A stretch of DNA of 64,000 nucleotides, from positions 1-64,000 of the forward strand of contig NZ_JHBV01000014.1 of NCBI RefSeq assembly GCF_000724545.1. Direction: 5' to 3'. This document shows positions 34,857-41,907 of the stretch, one piece after another. Each line of letters opens with the position of its first letter. Within the stretch, counting starts at the first letter, position 1. The notes beneath the pieces were generated by a model, which saw only the letters and a program-made list of their open reading frames with translations, made no database searches and was not told where the DNA came from. A program made the position numbers and the translations under genes. The DNA is from Aureispira sp. CCB-QB1 (GTDB lineage: Bacteria; Bacteroidota; Bacteroidia; Chitinophagales; Saprospiraceae).

Positions 34857-35927
34857 ATGAAACGACCATTGGGTTACTTGATGACCATTGCTGTTATAAT
34901 GAGTGCTTGTGCTGGGAAATGGGTGCCAGAAGGAGAGCAGTCGGTGAAACGATATCGGATCGCTTTTGGGTCTTGTGCAAAACAAACAAAAGAGCAGCCA
35001 ATTTTGGATGCAATTGTAGACAATAAGCCTGATGTGTTTATCTATTTGGGTGATAATATTTATGGCGATACTCGAGATATGGATGTCTTGCAAAAAAAAT
35101 ATGATCAGTTGGCTGCCAAACCAGAGTTTCAACGCTTAAAACAGGCTACGGATATATTGGCGACTTGGGATGATCATGATTTTGGTGAAAACGATGCAGG
35201 GCGATATTATCCATTTAAAGAGGCTTCTAAAGAAATTTTCCTCAATTTTTGGGAAGAACCTAAGAATTCAGAGCGTTGGAAGCATAAGGGGATATACCAT
35301 GCTGTTCGCTTAAAAGATGCGCCGATTGATATTCAAGTTATTTTATTGGATACTCGGACGTTTAGAGATAATTTGACAGCACGGATGAAAGAAAAAAATA
35401 CTCCTTACAAAAATGATTATCAACCAACAATATCTCCTGATTCAACGTTTTTGGGAGCAGAGCAATGGGCTTGGTTAAAAACAAAATTAGAAGAAAAGGC
35501 GGATTTAAGAATCATTGCTTCTAGCAATCAGTTTTCACACGAATACAATGGTTGGGAGTCTTGGACGAATGTACCCCACGAACGCAAAAAAATGGTGCAG
35601 CTTATCCAAGAAACCAAAGCCAAGGGCGTGGTCTTTTTATCTGGAGATGTACACTGGGGAGAAATATCTAAATATGAGAATGCGCATACTTATCCAATCT
35701 ATGATATTACATCAAGTGGATTAACACAGAGTTGGCATGACATAGAGCCCAACAAAAATCGAATTGGGTTTCCTATTCGAAAGAATAATTTTGGTTTGAT
35801 CGAAATTGAAAAACAAACCAAAACTAAATTGATATTCAAACTGAAAAACAAGAAAAACTTAGTTGCAGTACAGCATAGTATTGATTTATCAGAATTAGAT
35901 TTTACTTTCAAACATGACGGACTTTAG
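34857..35927 (+). CDS. PhoD-like metallophosphatase lipoprotein (alkaline phosphatase D family)
   Basis: This 356-residue protein has a lipoprotein signal ending in SACAG. The body is a PhoD-like metallophosphoesterase: IAFGSCAKQ, then VFIYLGDNIYGDTRD (metal ligands Asp and Asn), ATWDDHDFGENDAG, and VFLSGDVHWGEIS with the late histidine ligand, followed by YDITSSGLTQSWH. It would hydrolyse phosphomonoesters or diesters in the periplasm or at the surface. Length is short but typical for Bacteroidota members. Its last 14 bases overlap the SDR gene, so the two form an operon. Confidence 0.88.
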   Translation: MKRPLGYLMTIAVIMSACAGKWVPEGEQSVKRYRIAFGSCAKQTKEQPILDAIVDNKPDVFIYLGDNIYGDTRDMDVLQKKYDQLAAKPEFQRLKQATDILATWDDHDFGENDAGRYYPFKEASKEIFLNFWEEPKNSERWKHKGIYHAVRLKDAPIDIQVILLDTRTFRDNLTARMKEKNTPYKNDYQPTISPDSTFLGAEQWAWLKTKLEEKADLRIIASSNQFSHEYNGWESWTNVPHERKKMVQLIQETKAKGVVFLSGDVHWGEISKYENAHTYPIYDITSSGLTQSWHDIEPNKNRIGFPIRKNNFGLIEIEKQTKTKLIFKLKNKKNLVAVQHSIDLSELDFTFKHDGL

Positions 35928-37284
35928 GAATAAATATGGTTTTTCTTTAGAGGAATGGGAGACTTGTTTGTCTGTCTTGAAGCAGTTAAAAGATAATCCT
36001 TTGAAGAATCCAGACAATCAATCTTTTGGAAGTTTGATTACAAAGATTCATAAAAATGCTAAAAAGCAATTGAAACAAGTTGTCGAACAAGAAAAGAAAT
36101 CTACGGATATTAGTTTGATGAAAAAGGCGGTTATTTCCAAACAGGCATTGGAGGGCAAGACTTTTTTTGAACACCAAGAACAGGAGGCGCCCTTTTATAC
36201 TTCGTTTCAAAAACCCAAGAATTGTTATAGTTGTAATGTTTTGTATGATAAAATGCATTCTTTTTATCACCGTTTGTGCCCAACTTGTGCCGCACTAAAT
36301 TATAAGTATCGAACCTTATCGGTTGATTTGACCAATCGGAATGTGATTTTAACTGGAGGGCGAGTAAAGGTGGGGTATGCTTGTGCTCTAAAGCTGTTGA
36401 GAAGTGGTGCAAATTTGGTGTTAACAACACGTTTTCCTGCTTTAGCGTTGGAACAATTTAAGAATGAACAGGATTATGCTACTTGGAAACATCGTTTGTT
36501 GGTTTATGGATTGGATTTGAGAGATTTAAAAGCAGTCGAAGCATTTATAGATTTTTATCAAAAAAACTACTCTAGCTTAGAGGTTTTGATTAATAATGCA
36601 GCACAAACAATTCAATATCCTATTAGTTATTATCAGCCTTTGATCGAAAAAGAGCAAAATTTATTAAAGGCTGCGAATAGTAGTGGCTTGATTGCTAACT
36701 TGACGCCTGTTGGAGAACAACAACAGCCTATCAATTGGTTGGATGAATACCAAAAAGATTTGCCTATGAATCGTTTTGGTCAACCAGTGGATTTTCGAGA
36801 AAAAAACAGTTGGAATGCGACTTTGGAAGAGGTTTCCATGTTTGAATTATTAGAAGTAAATTTAATCAATCACATTAGTCCTTACTTACTAATTAAAGCT
36901 CTAACACCGCTGTTTAAGACCTCTAGTTTTGAGTCAAAATTTATCATTAACGTGAGTTCTTCGGAAGGGCAGTTTAGCTATGAGAATAAAACCATTTATC
37001 ACCCTCATACCAATATGACAAAGGCGGCTTTAAATATGCTGACAAGAACATCTGCTTCGGCTTATGCTAAAGCACAAATTTATATGAATAGCGTTGATGT
37101 AGGATGGGTATCTACAGGAGCCCAAGAATCGAAACGACAAGCTCAATTCGAGGTGGGCTACATTCCCCCATTAGATCCTGTTGATGCAGCTGCTAGAATC
37201 TTACACCCCATTCAAGCGGCTTTAGTGGATAAAGAATATTTTGTAGGAAGTTTATTAAAAAATTTTAAAATTGTAAATTGGTAA
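35914..37284 (+). CDS. SDR-family oxidoreductase with N-terminal Cys4 extension
   Basis: This 456-residue protein starts inside the end of the phosphatase gene. The first 125 residues are an extra domain with a CxxC...CxxC zinc-ribbon-like set (CYSCNVLYDK and CPTCAAL, about residues 106-127). The SDR Rossmann domain follows: NVILTGGRVKVGYACA (about 144-159) and LINNAAQT (about 227-234). Where the catalytic Tyr-x-x-x-Lys is expected the sequence reads YHPHTNMTKAALNM, so Lys is kept but the Tyr of the usual spacing is missing. An SDR subfamily with a similar HPHTNM(A/T)KAALNM motif occurs in plants and fungi. The reaction and substrate are unknown. Confidence 0.75.
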   Translation: MTDFRNKYGFSLEEWETCLSVLKQLKDNPLKNPDNQSFGSLITKIHKNAKKQLKQVVEQEKKSTDISLMKKAVISKQALEGKTFFEHQEQEAPFYTSFQKPKNCYSCNVLYDKMHSFYHRLCPTCAALNYKYRTLSVDLTNRNVILTGGRVKVGYACALKLLRSGANLVLTTRFPALALEQFKNEQDYATWKHRLLVYGLDLRDLKAVEAFIDFYQKNYSSLEVLINNAAQTIQYPISYYQPLIEKEQNLLKAANSSGLIANLTPVGEQQQPINWLDEYQKDLPMNRFGQPVDFREKNSWNATLEEVSMFELLEVNLINHISPYLLIKALTPLFKTSSFESKFIINVSSSEGQFSYENKTIYHPHTNMTKAALNMLTRTSASAYAKAQIYMNSVDVGWVSTGAQESKRQAQFEVGYIPPLDPVDAAARILHPIQAALVDKEYFVGSLLKNFKIVNW

Positions 37285-37322
37285 AATATTAGGTTTATCA
37301 TTAGAACCATTTTTTACAACAA

Positions 37323-37474
37323 CTAATACTCCGCTGATTATTATTCGCTACGCTCATGAGAGCGCAAGCTTAGTTTTTTAGTTTTTCTACGAACCCGCAA
37401 GCTCACGAAGTAAAAATATGGAAGTGCATCTTGTTGATAATTAAATTAATATGATTTTTTTAACGGAGTAATGA
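37323..37474 (+). repeat. Long palindromic dispersed repeat, copy B
   Basis: It starts AATACTCCGCTGATTATTATT and ends TTTTTTTAACGGAGTAATGAAC, with GAAGTGCATCTTGTTGATAAT near the 3' end as in copies A and C. An inner stretch (GCTACGCTCATGAGAGCGCAAGC, and ACCCGCAAGCTCACG) differs from the other copies. It lies directly upstream of the tRNA-like array. Confidence 0.7.
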
Positions 37475-37519
37475 ACAACAATTCTGTTGAGATATCTATG
37501 GCGCAAAAAAAATGGATAA

Positions 37520-37592
37520 GAGCTGTTAGCATAATTGGAAATGCGCCTGCCTTGCACGCAGGAGGGTGTGGGTTCGAGTCCCATGCAGTTCT
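37520..37592 (+). tRNA. tRNA-like gene 1, anticodon TGC (Ala)
   Basis: A full cloverleaf can be drawn. The acceptor stem GAGCTGT pairs with GCAGTTC, T8 A9 follow, and the D-stem is GCAT/ATGC around AATTGGAA (contains G18 G19). The anticodon stem CCTGC/GCAGG encloses CTTGCAC (U33 present). The T-arm is GTGGG TTCGAGT CCCAT. Acceptor base pair 3-70 is G-T, the alanine identity pair, in agreement with the anticodon. The discriminator is T and CCA is not encoded. Five more bases on each side also pair (GATAA with TTATC), giving a 12-bp helix. It is probably a tRNA-Ala or a tRNA-like RNA; the unusual leader-trailer pairing lowers confidence that it works as a standard tRNA. Confidence 0.7.
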
Positions 37593-37650
37593 TATCTTTT
37601 AAAATTGTTGGCGCAAAATGTATACGTCTTTTTTCAAAAAAACAGGGCAA

Positions 37651-37722
37651 GAATTACTCGCATAATGGGAAATGTGCCTACTAGCTCTGTAGGAGATATG
37701 AGTTCGAGCCTCATGTAATTCT
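37651..37722 (+). tRNA. tRNA-like gene 2, anticodon position GCT, no U33
   Basis: The acceptor GAATTAC pairs perfectly with GTAATTC. The D-stem is GCAT/ATGT around AATGGGAA, the anticodon stem CCTAC/GTAGG encloses TAGCTCT, and the T-arm is ATGAG TTCGAGC CTCAT. The anticodon position reads GCT (Ser), but position 33 is A instead of U and there is no long variable arm (4 bases), so it is not a normal tRNA-Ser. The helix extends outwards (AA with TT, then GGG with CCC around one unpaired C). It shares the D-arm design of its neighbours and may be a tRNA-derived RNA. Confidence 0.55.
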
Positions 37723-37756
37723 TCCCTTTTGGTAGATTGACGCTAGCATAGGGCAA

Positions 37757-37828
37757 AGGCTGTTAGCATAACAGGAAATGTACCTGCCCGTCAAGCAGGG
37801 GATATTGGTTCGAAGCCAATGCAGCTTT
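37757..37828 (+). tRNA. tRNA-like gene 3, anticodon position GTC, C33
   Basis: The acceptor AGGCTGT pairs with GCAGCTT, the D-stem is GCAT/ATGT around AACAGGAA, the anticodon stem CCTGC/GCAGG encloses CCGTCAA, and the T-arm is ATTGG TTCGAAG CCAAT. The anticodon position reads GTC (Asp) but position 33 is C, not U. The acceptor helix continues for five more base pairs (GGCAA with TTGCC) and is followed by T5, so the outer stem and T-run resemble an intrinsic terminator. First base pair A-T is unusual for a bacterial tRNA-Asp. Confidence 0.55.
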
Positions 37829-37859
37829 TGCCTTTTTGAAGAAACTGTAGAGTTGACAA

Positions 37860-37930
37860 AGACTATTGGTGTAATGGAAACACGGCGGTCTCATAAATCG
37901 CAGCTATAGGTTCGAGTCCTGTGTAGTCTT
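37860..37930 (+). tRNA. tRNA-like gene 4, anticodon CAT
   Basis: The acceptor AGACTAT pairs with GTAGTCT, the D-stem is GTGT/ACAC around AATGGAA, the anticodon stem GCGGT/ATCGC encloses CTCATAA, and the T-arm is ATAGG TTCGAGT CCTGT. U33 and A37 are present and the anticodon is CAT (Met, or Ile2 if modified). The 1-72 pair is A-T, so it is not an initiator type. Pairing continues outwards (GACAA with TTGTT, last pair G-T). T-rich sequence follows. Confidence 0.65.
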
Positions 37931-38025
37931 TGTTTTATTATGGGAGTATTTTTGAACTTCTAGATGTAATTTGGGTTGTTATGATAATGTTTAATAGATC
38001 GAATCTTTTACTTCCTGATGGTTTG

Positions 38026-38057
38026 TTTGTGCTAATAGACTATTTAGATTATATTTG
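38026..38057 (+). promoter_or_regulatory. Possible promoter of the alarmone synthetase gene
   Basis: TTTG (38026-38029) and TATATTTG (38050-38057) fit the Bacteroidota -33/-7 pattern with a 20-base spacer. It lies between the tRNA-like array and the RelA/SpoT-type gene, about 200 bases before the ATG. Confidence 0.45.
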
Positions 38058-38091
38058 ATGTGTAAAGAGATTTGAATTTTTCCCTTTTATA

Positions 38092-38140
38092 CAACAGTTC
38101 GCTGAAACTGTGCCAGTAGTAGTAAAATAGAGCTGTTTTG
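38092..38140 (+). repeat. Short dispersed repeat, divergent copy 4
   Basis: ACAGTTCGCTGAAACTGTGCCAGTAGTAGTAAAATAG resembles the short repeat (TTCGTTGAAACCAC...AGTAGCAGCG) with several changes. A matching reverse-type end, GGGAGTAATAAAC, is found near 38217. Confidence 0.4.
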
Positions 38141-38258
38141 GGCATATAAATGACATGACCCAATTTAAAATATCCCAAAGGTTAGAGCTGTTTAGTGCCA
38201 AAATCGTTGCGTATAAGGGAGTAATAAACTACTACTTATTAAAACTCAATTATCATTT

Positions 38259-39296
38259 ATGGAAAAATCCGAAATAAAGGAGCGATATTTTCAATTACAA
38301 CCACTTTACGAACGATTAGGAGTCAATGCTACCCAAGCAATAGAAGGTTTTTTAAATGCTGAAGAAATTACTTATTTGAATGTTTCTTATAGAATAAAGG
38401 AGTTTAAGTCCTTCTTTGAAAAGATAGGTAGGAAGCAGTATCTCAACCCTTTTGATGAAACCGAAGATTTTTGTGGTATACGTATTATTTGCTATTACAA
38501 CCAAGATATTCAAAAAATCAAACAAATCATTCGGGATGAATTTGAAATTATTCGCAACGAAGACAAGTCAAGCATTCTAAAAGTGAGTGAATTTGGTTAT
38601 CGCTCTACGCATTATATTGTCAAAATAAAAAAAGAGTGGTTAGGGGCACCAAACTATAGAGGTTTGGAAGATTTGAAGATTGAAATTCAAATTAGAACAA
38701 TCTTGATGCATACTTGGGCGGAAATTGAACACAAGCTGAATTATAAAAAAGAAATTGAAATTCCTGATGAATTTGTACGAAAGCTATATTGGTTGTCTGC
38801 AAAATTTGAGGAGGCAGATTATCATTTTGAAATTCTAAAACAAGATATTGACACGTATCGAAAAAAGTTGCAAAAGGAAATTGAAGATGAGGGCGCTTTT
38901 CAACTAAATCAAAAAGTGAATATCGATAGTTTGAATGTATTTTTAAACCATTATTTTAAAAATCGAGAAGAGGAACCAAGTTACATCGATCATTTGTTGT
39001 TATATCACTTGCATAAGCTAGAGGTATCTTTTGAAGATATGAGAAATGCTATAGAAGAGTTGAAAGCTTGGACGGATTTAATAGCTGCTGATATTAAAGA
39101 GATTTATCTAAAAGATATTGGTGCCAAGCGAAGAAATATTCAAGGAGCAGAACTGATGCTGTGCTTGTTGGATGTTTATATTCCAAATTTTATGGAGCAA
39201 CGATTTAAAAAGAAAGAGTTGGTTCCTTCGAGAGTGGCTATTATTAAAAAATGGCAACACAAGTTAGAGCAAAAAAATGGCTCTATTTTAAATTAA
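38259..39296 (+). CDS. RelA/SpoT-domain (p)ppGpp synthetase-like protein, single-domain type
   Basis: This 345-residue protein has the RelA/SpoT nucleotidyltransferase domain without the HD hydrolase or TGS/ACT domains of long RSH proteins. Core residues are visible: DFCGIRIICYY (Asp70, Arg75), FGYRSTHYIVK (Arg115, His118), and EIQIRTILMHTWAEIEHKL (Gln144, Arg146, Glu155, His158). A helical C-terminal region of about 170 residues follows. It may make (p)ppGpp, or it may be one of the toxic relatives that pyrophosphorylate the CCA end of tRNA; sequence alone cannot decide. Its position just after four tRNA-like genes makes the second option worth testing. No antitoxin is seen beside it. Confidence 0.82.
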   Translation: MEKSEIKERYFQLQPLYERLGVNATQAIEGFLNAEEITYLNVSYRIKEFKSFFEKIGRKQYLNPFDETEDFCGIRIICYYNQDIQKIKQIIRDEFEIIRNEDKSSILKVSEFGYRSTHYIVKIKKEWLGAPNYRGLEDLKIEIQIRTILMHTWAEIEHKLNYKKEIEIPDEFVRKLYWLSAKFEEADYHFEILKQDIDTYRKKLQKEIEDEGAFQLNQKVNIDSLNVFLNHYFKNREEEPSYIDHLLLYHLHKLEVSFEDMRNAIEELKAWTDLIAADIKEIYLKDIGAKRRNIQGAELMLCLLDVYIPNFMEQRFKKKELVPSRVAIIKKWQHKLEQKNGSILN

Positions 39297-39372
39297 TCGG
39301 AAGTATTTACCTCACTTATTAGGCTGATATTTGAATAACTAATTTATCCTTTTACTTAACTATTGACCATAC

Positions 39373-40755
39373 ATGAAATACGTTCATACCAATATTATCA
39401 GTAAAGATTGGAAAGCTTTGGCTGGATTTTACATTCAAGTTTTTAACTGTAAACTGCTATTGCCGCAGCGAGATTTGTCTGGTGAATGGCTGTCCAAGGC
39501 GACTGGTGTTCCTAATGCTCACATCAAAGGAGCTCATTTAAGACTGCCTGGCTATGGTAAAAATGGACCAACGCTAGAAATTTTTGAATACGACAAAATG
39601 GAAGCAGCAGCAGAGTCTATGCCGAATCGAAAAGGCTTTGGTCATTTAGCTTTTGAGGTGGATGATGTGCATGAAGTAGTGGAAAAAGTACTAGAATTGG
39701 GAGGTAAAAAATATGGAAGAATTGCGACAAAATCTATCCCTGATTTGGGAACCTTGACTTTTGTCTATGTTCAAGATCCAGAAGGAAATATAATTGAAAT
39801 ACAAAATTGGGGGACAACACTCCCAGTTAAAGAGGTACCTAAAACTTCTGAAGAACCGGTTCAGTTGCCGATGGACAAAGATGCTGTATTGACAGTAGAA
39901 GGAAAGGAAGAAGATCGAGAAGTATCTCCTAAGACAACATTAAACGAGCCATTGTCTGACAATTTAGAGACACCTATTTCTAAAAGGGCATTATTAGATG
40001 AGTTGCAACGTGATTTAGATGCTTCTAAATATGATTTAGAGGAAACAAAGCAGGAAGTAAAGGATTCTAAGGAAGATGCCAAATATCAAGAACGAAAAGT
40101 GAAATCGGGACTAAAATATGACCCTGATTCAGAATTGGTAATTCCGAAGAGTAAAAAAGAGTTGTTGTCAGAATTAAAAGATGAAATGCAACTTAATCCT
40201 AAAAAAGAGCTTGTCTTACCTAAAACTAAATTACCACTAGAAGAGGATACGACCAATTCTAAAGAGGTTAAAAAACAGGTTAAAAAAATAGAATTGCCTC
40301 CAATTCCAGCTGATTTGAGGGTGGAGTACAAAAAAGATAGAGTAGTGACTGTATTGGATTTAGAGCATTTGAATCTAAGTATGACTTCTGATCAATTGGC
40401 ACAAAATCTTTGGTCGTTTTCTAATTTAAATCCCTCCGATAATGAAGAAAAAACTTTTTTAGAATGTTTGGGGGAAATTTATAGGGCAGACTTAGTACCA
40501 CTCAAAAAGCAGTACAAAGCGGAAGACAACAATGAAGAAAATGAAAAAGCATGGGCATTAACACCGAGGCTTAGGGATAGTTTGAAGCATTTTTTAGGGC
40601 AATGCGAGGAACATAAAAATGCCTTAGAAGATTTGAAGTTAGAACAAATTAACTCAAGCCCCAAAGCATGGGTGGAAACCTATCAAAATTTATTGTTATT
40701 AACATTAGCCGTAGAAGAAAAGGGGGGCACAGAATTGCGCTTGGGATATTTATGA
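39373..40755 (+). CDS. VOC (glyoxalase fold) domain protein fused to a long charged region
   Basis: Residues 1-140 of this 460-residue protein form a VOC domain of two beta-alpha-beta-beta-beta units: KYVHTNIISKDWKALAGFY, RLPGYGKNGPTLEIFEY, GFGHLAFEVDDVHE and YVQDPEGNIIEIQNW. His5, Glu74, His94 and Glu142 are at the expected metal-ligand places (positions approximate). Residues about 145-320 are low complexity and very charged, with recurring (S/K)K(R/K)ALLDEL-like units. The last 140 residues appear helical and are not recognised. The VOC part could be an enzyme or binding protein. Fusion to such a tail is unusual. It is in the same direction as the alarmone synthetase gene, 76 bases behind it. 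Confidence 0.65.
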   Translation: MKYVHTNIISKDWKALAGFYIQVFNCKLLLPQRDLSGEWLSKATGVPNAHIKGAHLRLPGYGKNGPTLEIFEYDKMEAAAESMPNRKGFGHLAFEVDDVHEVVEKVLELGGKKYGRIATKSIPDLGTLTFVYVQDPEGNIIEIQNWGTTLPVKEVPKTSEEPVQLPMDKDAVLTVEGKEEDREVSPKTTLNEPLSDNLETPISKRALLDELQRDLDASKYDLEETKQEVKDSKEDAKYQERKVKSGLKYDPDSELVIPKSKKELLSELKDEMQLNPKKELVLPKTKLPLEEDTTNSKEVKKQVKKIELPPIPADLRVEYKKDRVVTVLDLEHLNLSMTSDQLAQNLWSFSNLNPSDNEEKTFLECLGEIYRADLVPLKKQYKAEDNNEENEKAWALTPRLRDSLKHFLGQCEEHKNALEDLKLEQINSSPKAWVETYQNLLLLTLAVEEKGGTELRLGYL

Positions 40756-40827
40756 AAAAATAATGGATAAAAGTTTTTATAAAATGCTATCCAGTGAATG
40801 CGATTTACTGCGTGAGCACTTTGCTTT

Positions 40828-40873
40828 TAGTTAGTTGCGCTGCTACTGCGTGGTTTCAACGGAGTATTAGATT
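40828..40873 (-). repeat. Short dispersed repeat, copy 5 (reverse orientation)
   Basis: TTAGTTGCGCTGCTACTGCGTGGTTTCAACGGAGTATTAG is the reverse complement form of copy 1 (14680). It overlaps the in-frame region upstream of the alpha/beta hydrolase start. Confidence 0.65.
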
Positions 40874-40895
40874 ATTGTACATTAAAAATAAGATC

Positions 40896-41795
40896 ATGCC
40901 TAGCCTTTCGTATTATATTGTTACGACTGTTTTAAGAATCAAGGGACTAAAGAAAATTTTTGCACAAGACCCTATTCCGTATGAAAAACTCCGAAAAGAA
41001 GATATTCATATACCCAGTAAACGTGTGTTAAAAGGAAACGCTAGTACTCAATTTAAGGTTTTGAATACTTTGGTAACAAGCCTTGTTCCTAAAAAATACA
41101 ATAATGATCAATTTTTGCTGTTGTATTGCCCAGGAGGAGCCTTTGTAAGTGGACCTAATCTGCTAAGCTGGGACAGCTTGGCGAAATTGGTGCGAAATAC
41201 AGGAATCAATGCTTGGATGCTAGATTACCCCAAAGCACCCGAGGCTAAAATTCTAGAAACAACTCAAAATATAGATGCTGTTTATGCCAAAGCTTTGGAA
41301 CAATATGATGCTTCTAGAATTATCTTGATAGGAGATTCAGCAGGTGGCAATCTTATTCTAACGCTAACACAGCGATTGATAGCCAAGCAGCAACCTTTGC
41401 CAAGGCGATTGATTGCCATTAGCCCTGCTTTTGATGGTAGTATGACCAATCCTGAGATTGATCGTGTTGATCCTTATGATTGTATGTTAAGTAAGAAAGG
41501 TGTGTTGTCGGCAAAAAGAATGTGTCAAGGAAATTTAGACATTAAAGATCCAATGCTATCACCACTTTATGGAAGTTTCAAAAATTTTCCGCCCGTTGAT
41601 TTATTTATGGGAGAATACGATGTTTTGTATCCCGATCAAAAATTAGGTAGAGCAAAAATGGAACAAGAAGGTGTTGATTTGAACGTTACAATAGGGAAAA
41701 AAATGCCGCATATATGGCCTTTGTTGCCAGTGATGAAGGAAGGAGTCAACGCATTGAAAAAAATTGAAAAGATCATTCTTCAACAAATAAAATAA
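40896..41795 (+). CDS. Alpha/beta hydrolase, hormone-sensitive-lipase-like
   Basis: This 299-residue protein has the HSL-type esterase pattern. The oxyanion region reads CPGGAFVSGP (HGGG replaced by CPGG), the nucleophile elbow is GDSAGGNL, the acid is in FMGEYDVLYPD, and the histidine is in KKMPHIWPLLP. It probably hydrolyses small acyl esters. The open frame extends 34 codons upstream, but that part is encoded by a dispersed repeat copy, so the ATG at 40896 (MPSLSYYIV) is taken as the start. It converges on the pseudouridine synthase gene. Confidence 0.82.
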   Translation: MPSLSYYIVTTVLRIKGLKKIFAQDPIPYEKLRKEDIHIPSKRVLKGNASTQFKVLNTLVTSLVPKKYNNDQFLLLYCPGGAFVSGPNLLSWDSLAKLVRNTGINAWMLDYPKAPEAKILETTQNIDAVYAKALEQYDASRIILIGDSAGGNLILTLTQRLIAKQQPLPRRLIAISPAFDGSMTNPEIDRVDPYDCMLSKKGVLSAKRMCQGNLDIKDPMLSPLYGSFKNFPPVDLFMGEYDVLYPDQKLGRAKMEQEGVDLNVTIGKKMPHIWPLLPVMKEGVNALKKIEKIILQQIK

Positions 41796-41851
41796 TACCC
41801 GTTGTCTATGTTTTATAACTTGTATTGTTTGATTAGCGTGAATCAAGAATG

Positions 41852-41884
41852 GAACTGAGTTCACATTGCTAGTGAACTCAGTTC
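41852..41884. terminator. Hairpin between convergent genes
   Basis: GAACTGAGTTCAC (41852-41864) pairs exactly with GTGAACTCAGTTC (41872-41884). The T-runs are poor on both strands, but its place between two convergent genes suggests a terminator. Confidence 0.6.
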
Positions 41885-41907
41885 TATTCGAAAATATCTA
41901 ATTATTG

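Noticed and set aside
37441-37650. 69-codon minus-strand frame over the first tRNA-like gene
   Set aside because: It is the complement of repeat copy B and the cloverleaf; its product has no protein-like pattern.
37500-37935. Reading the array as a T-box or riboswitch
   Set aside because: There is no specifier loop or T-box consensus, and each unit folds separately as a cloverleaf with a T-loop.
38259-39296. Naming the RelA/SpoT protein a toxin (toxSAS)
   Set aside because: The domain is certain but no antitoxin gene is adjacent and diagnostic residues cannot be judged without an alignment.
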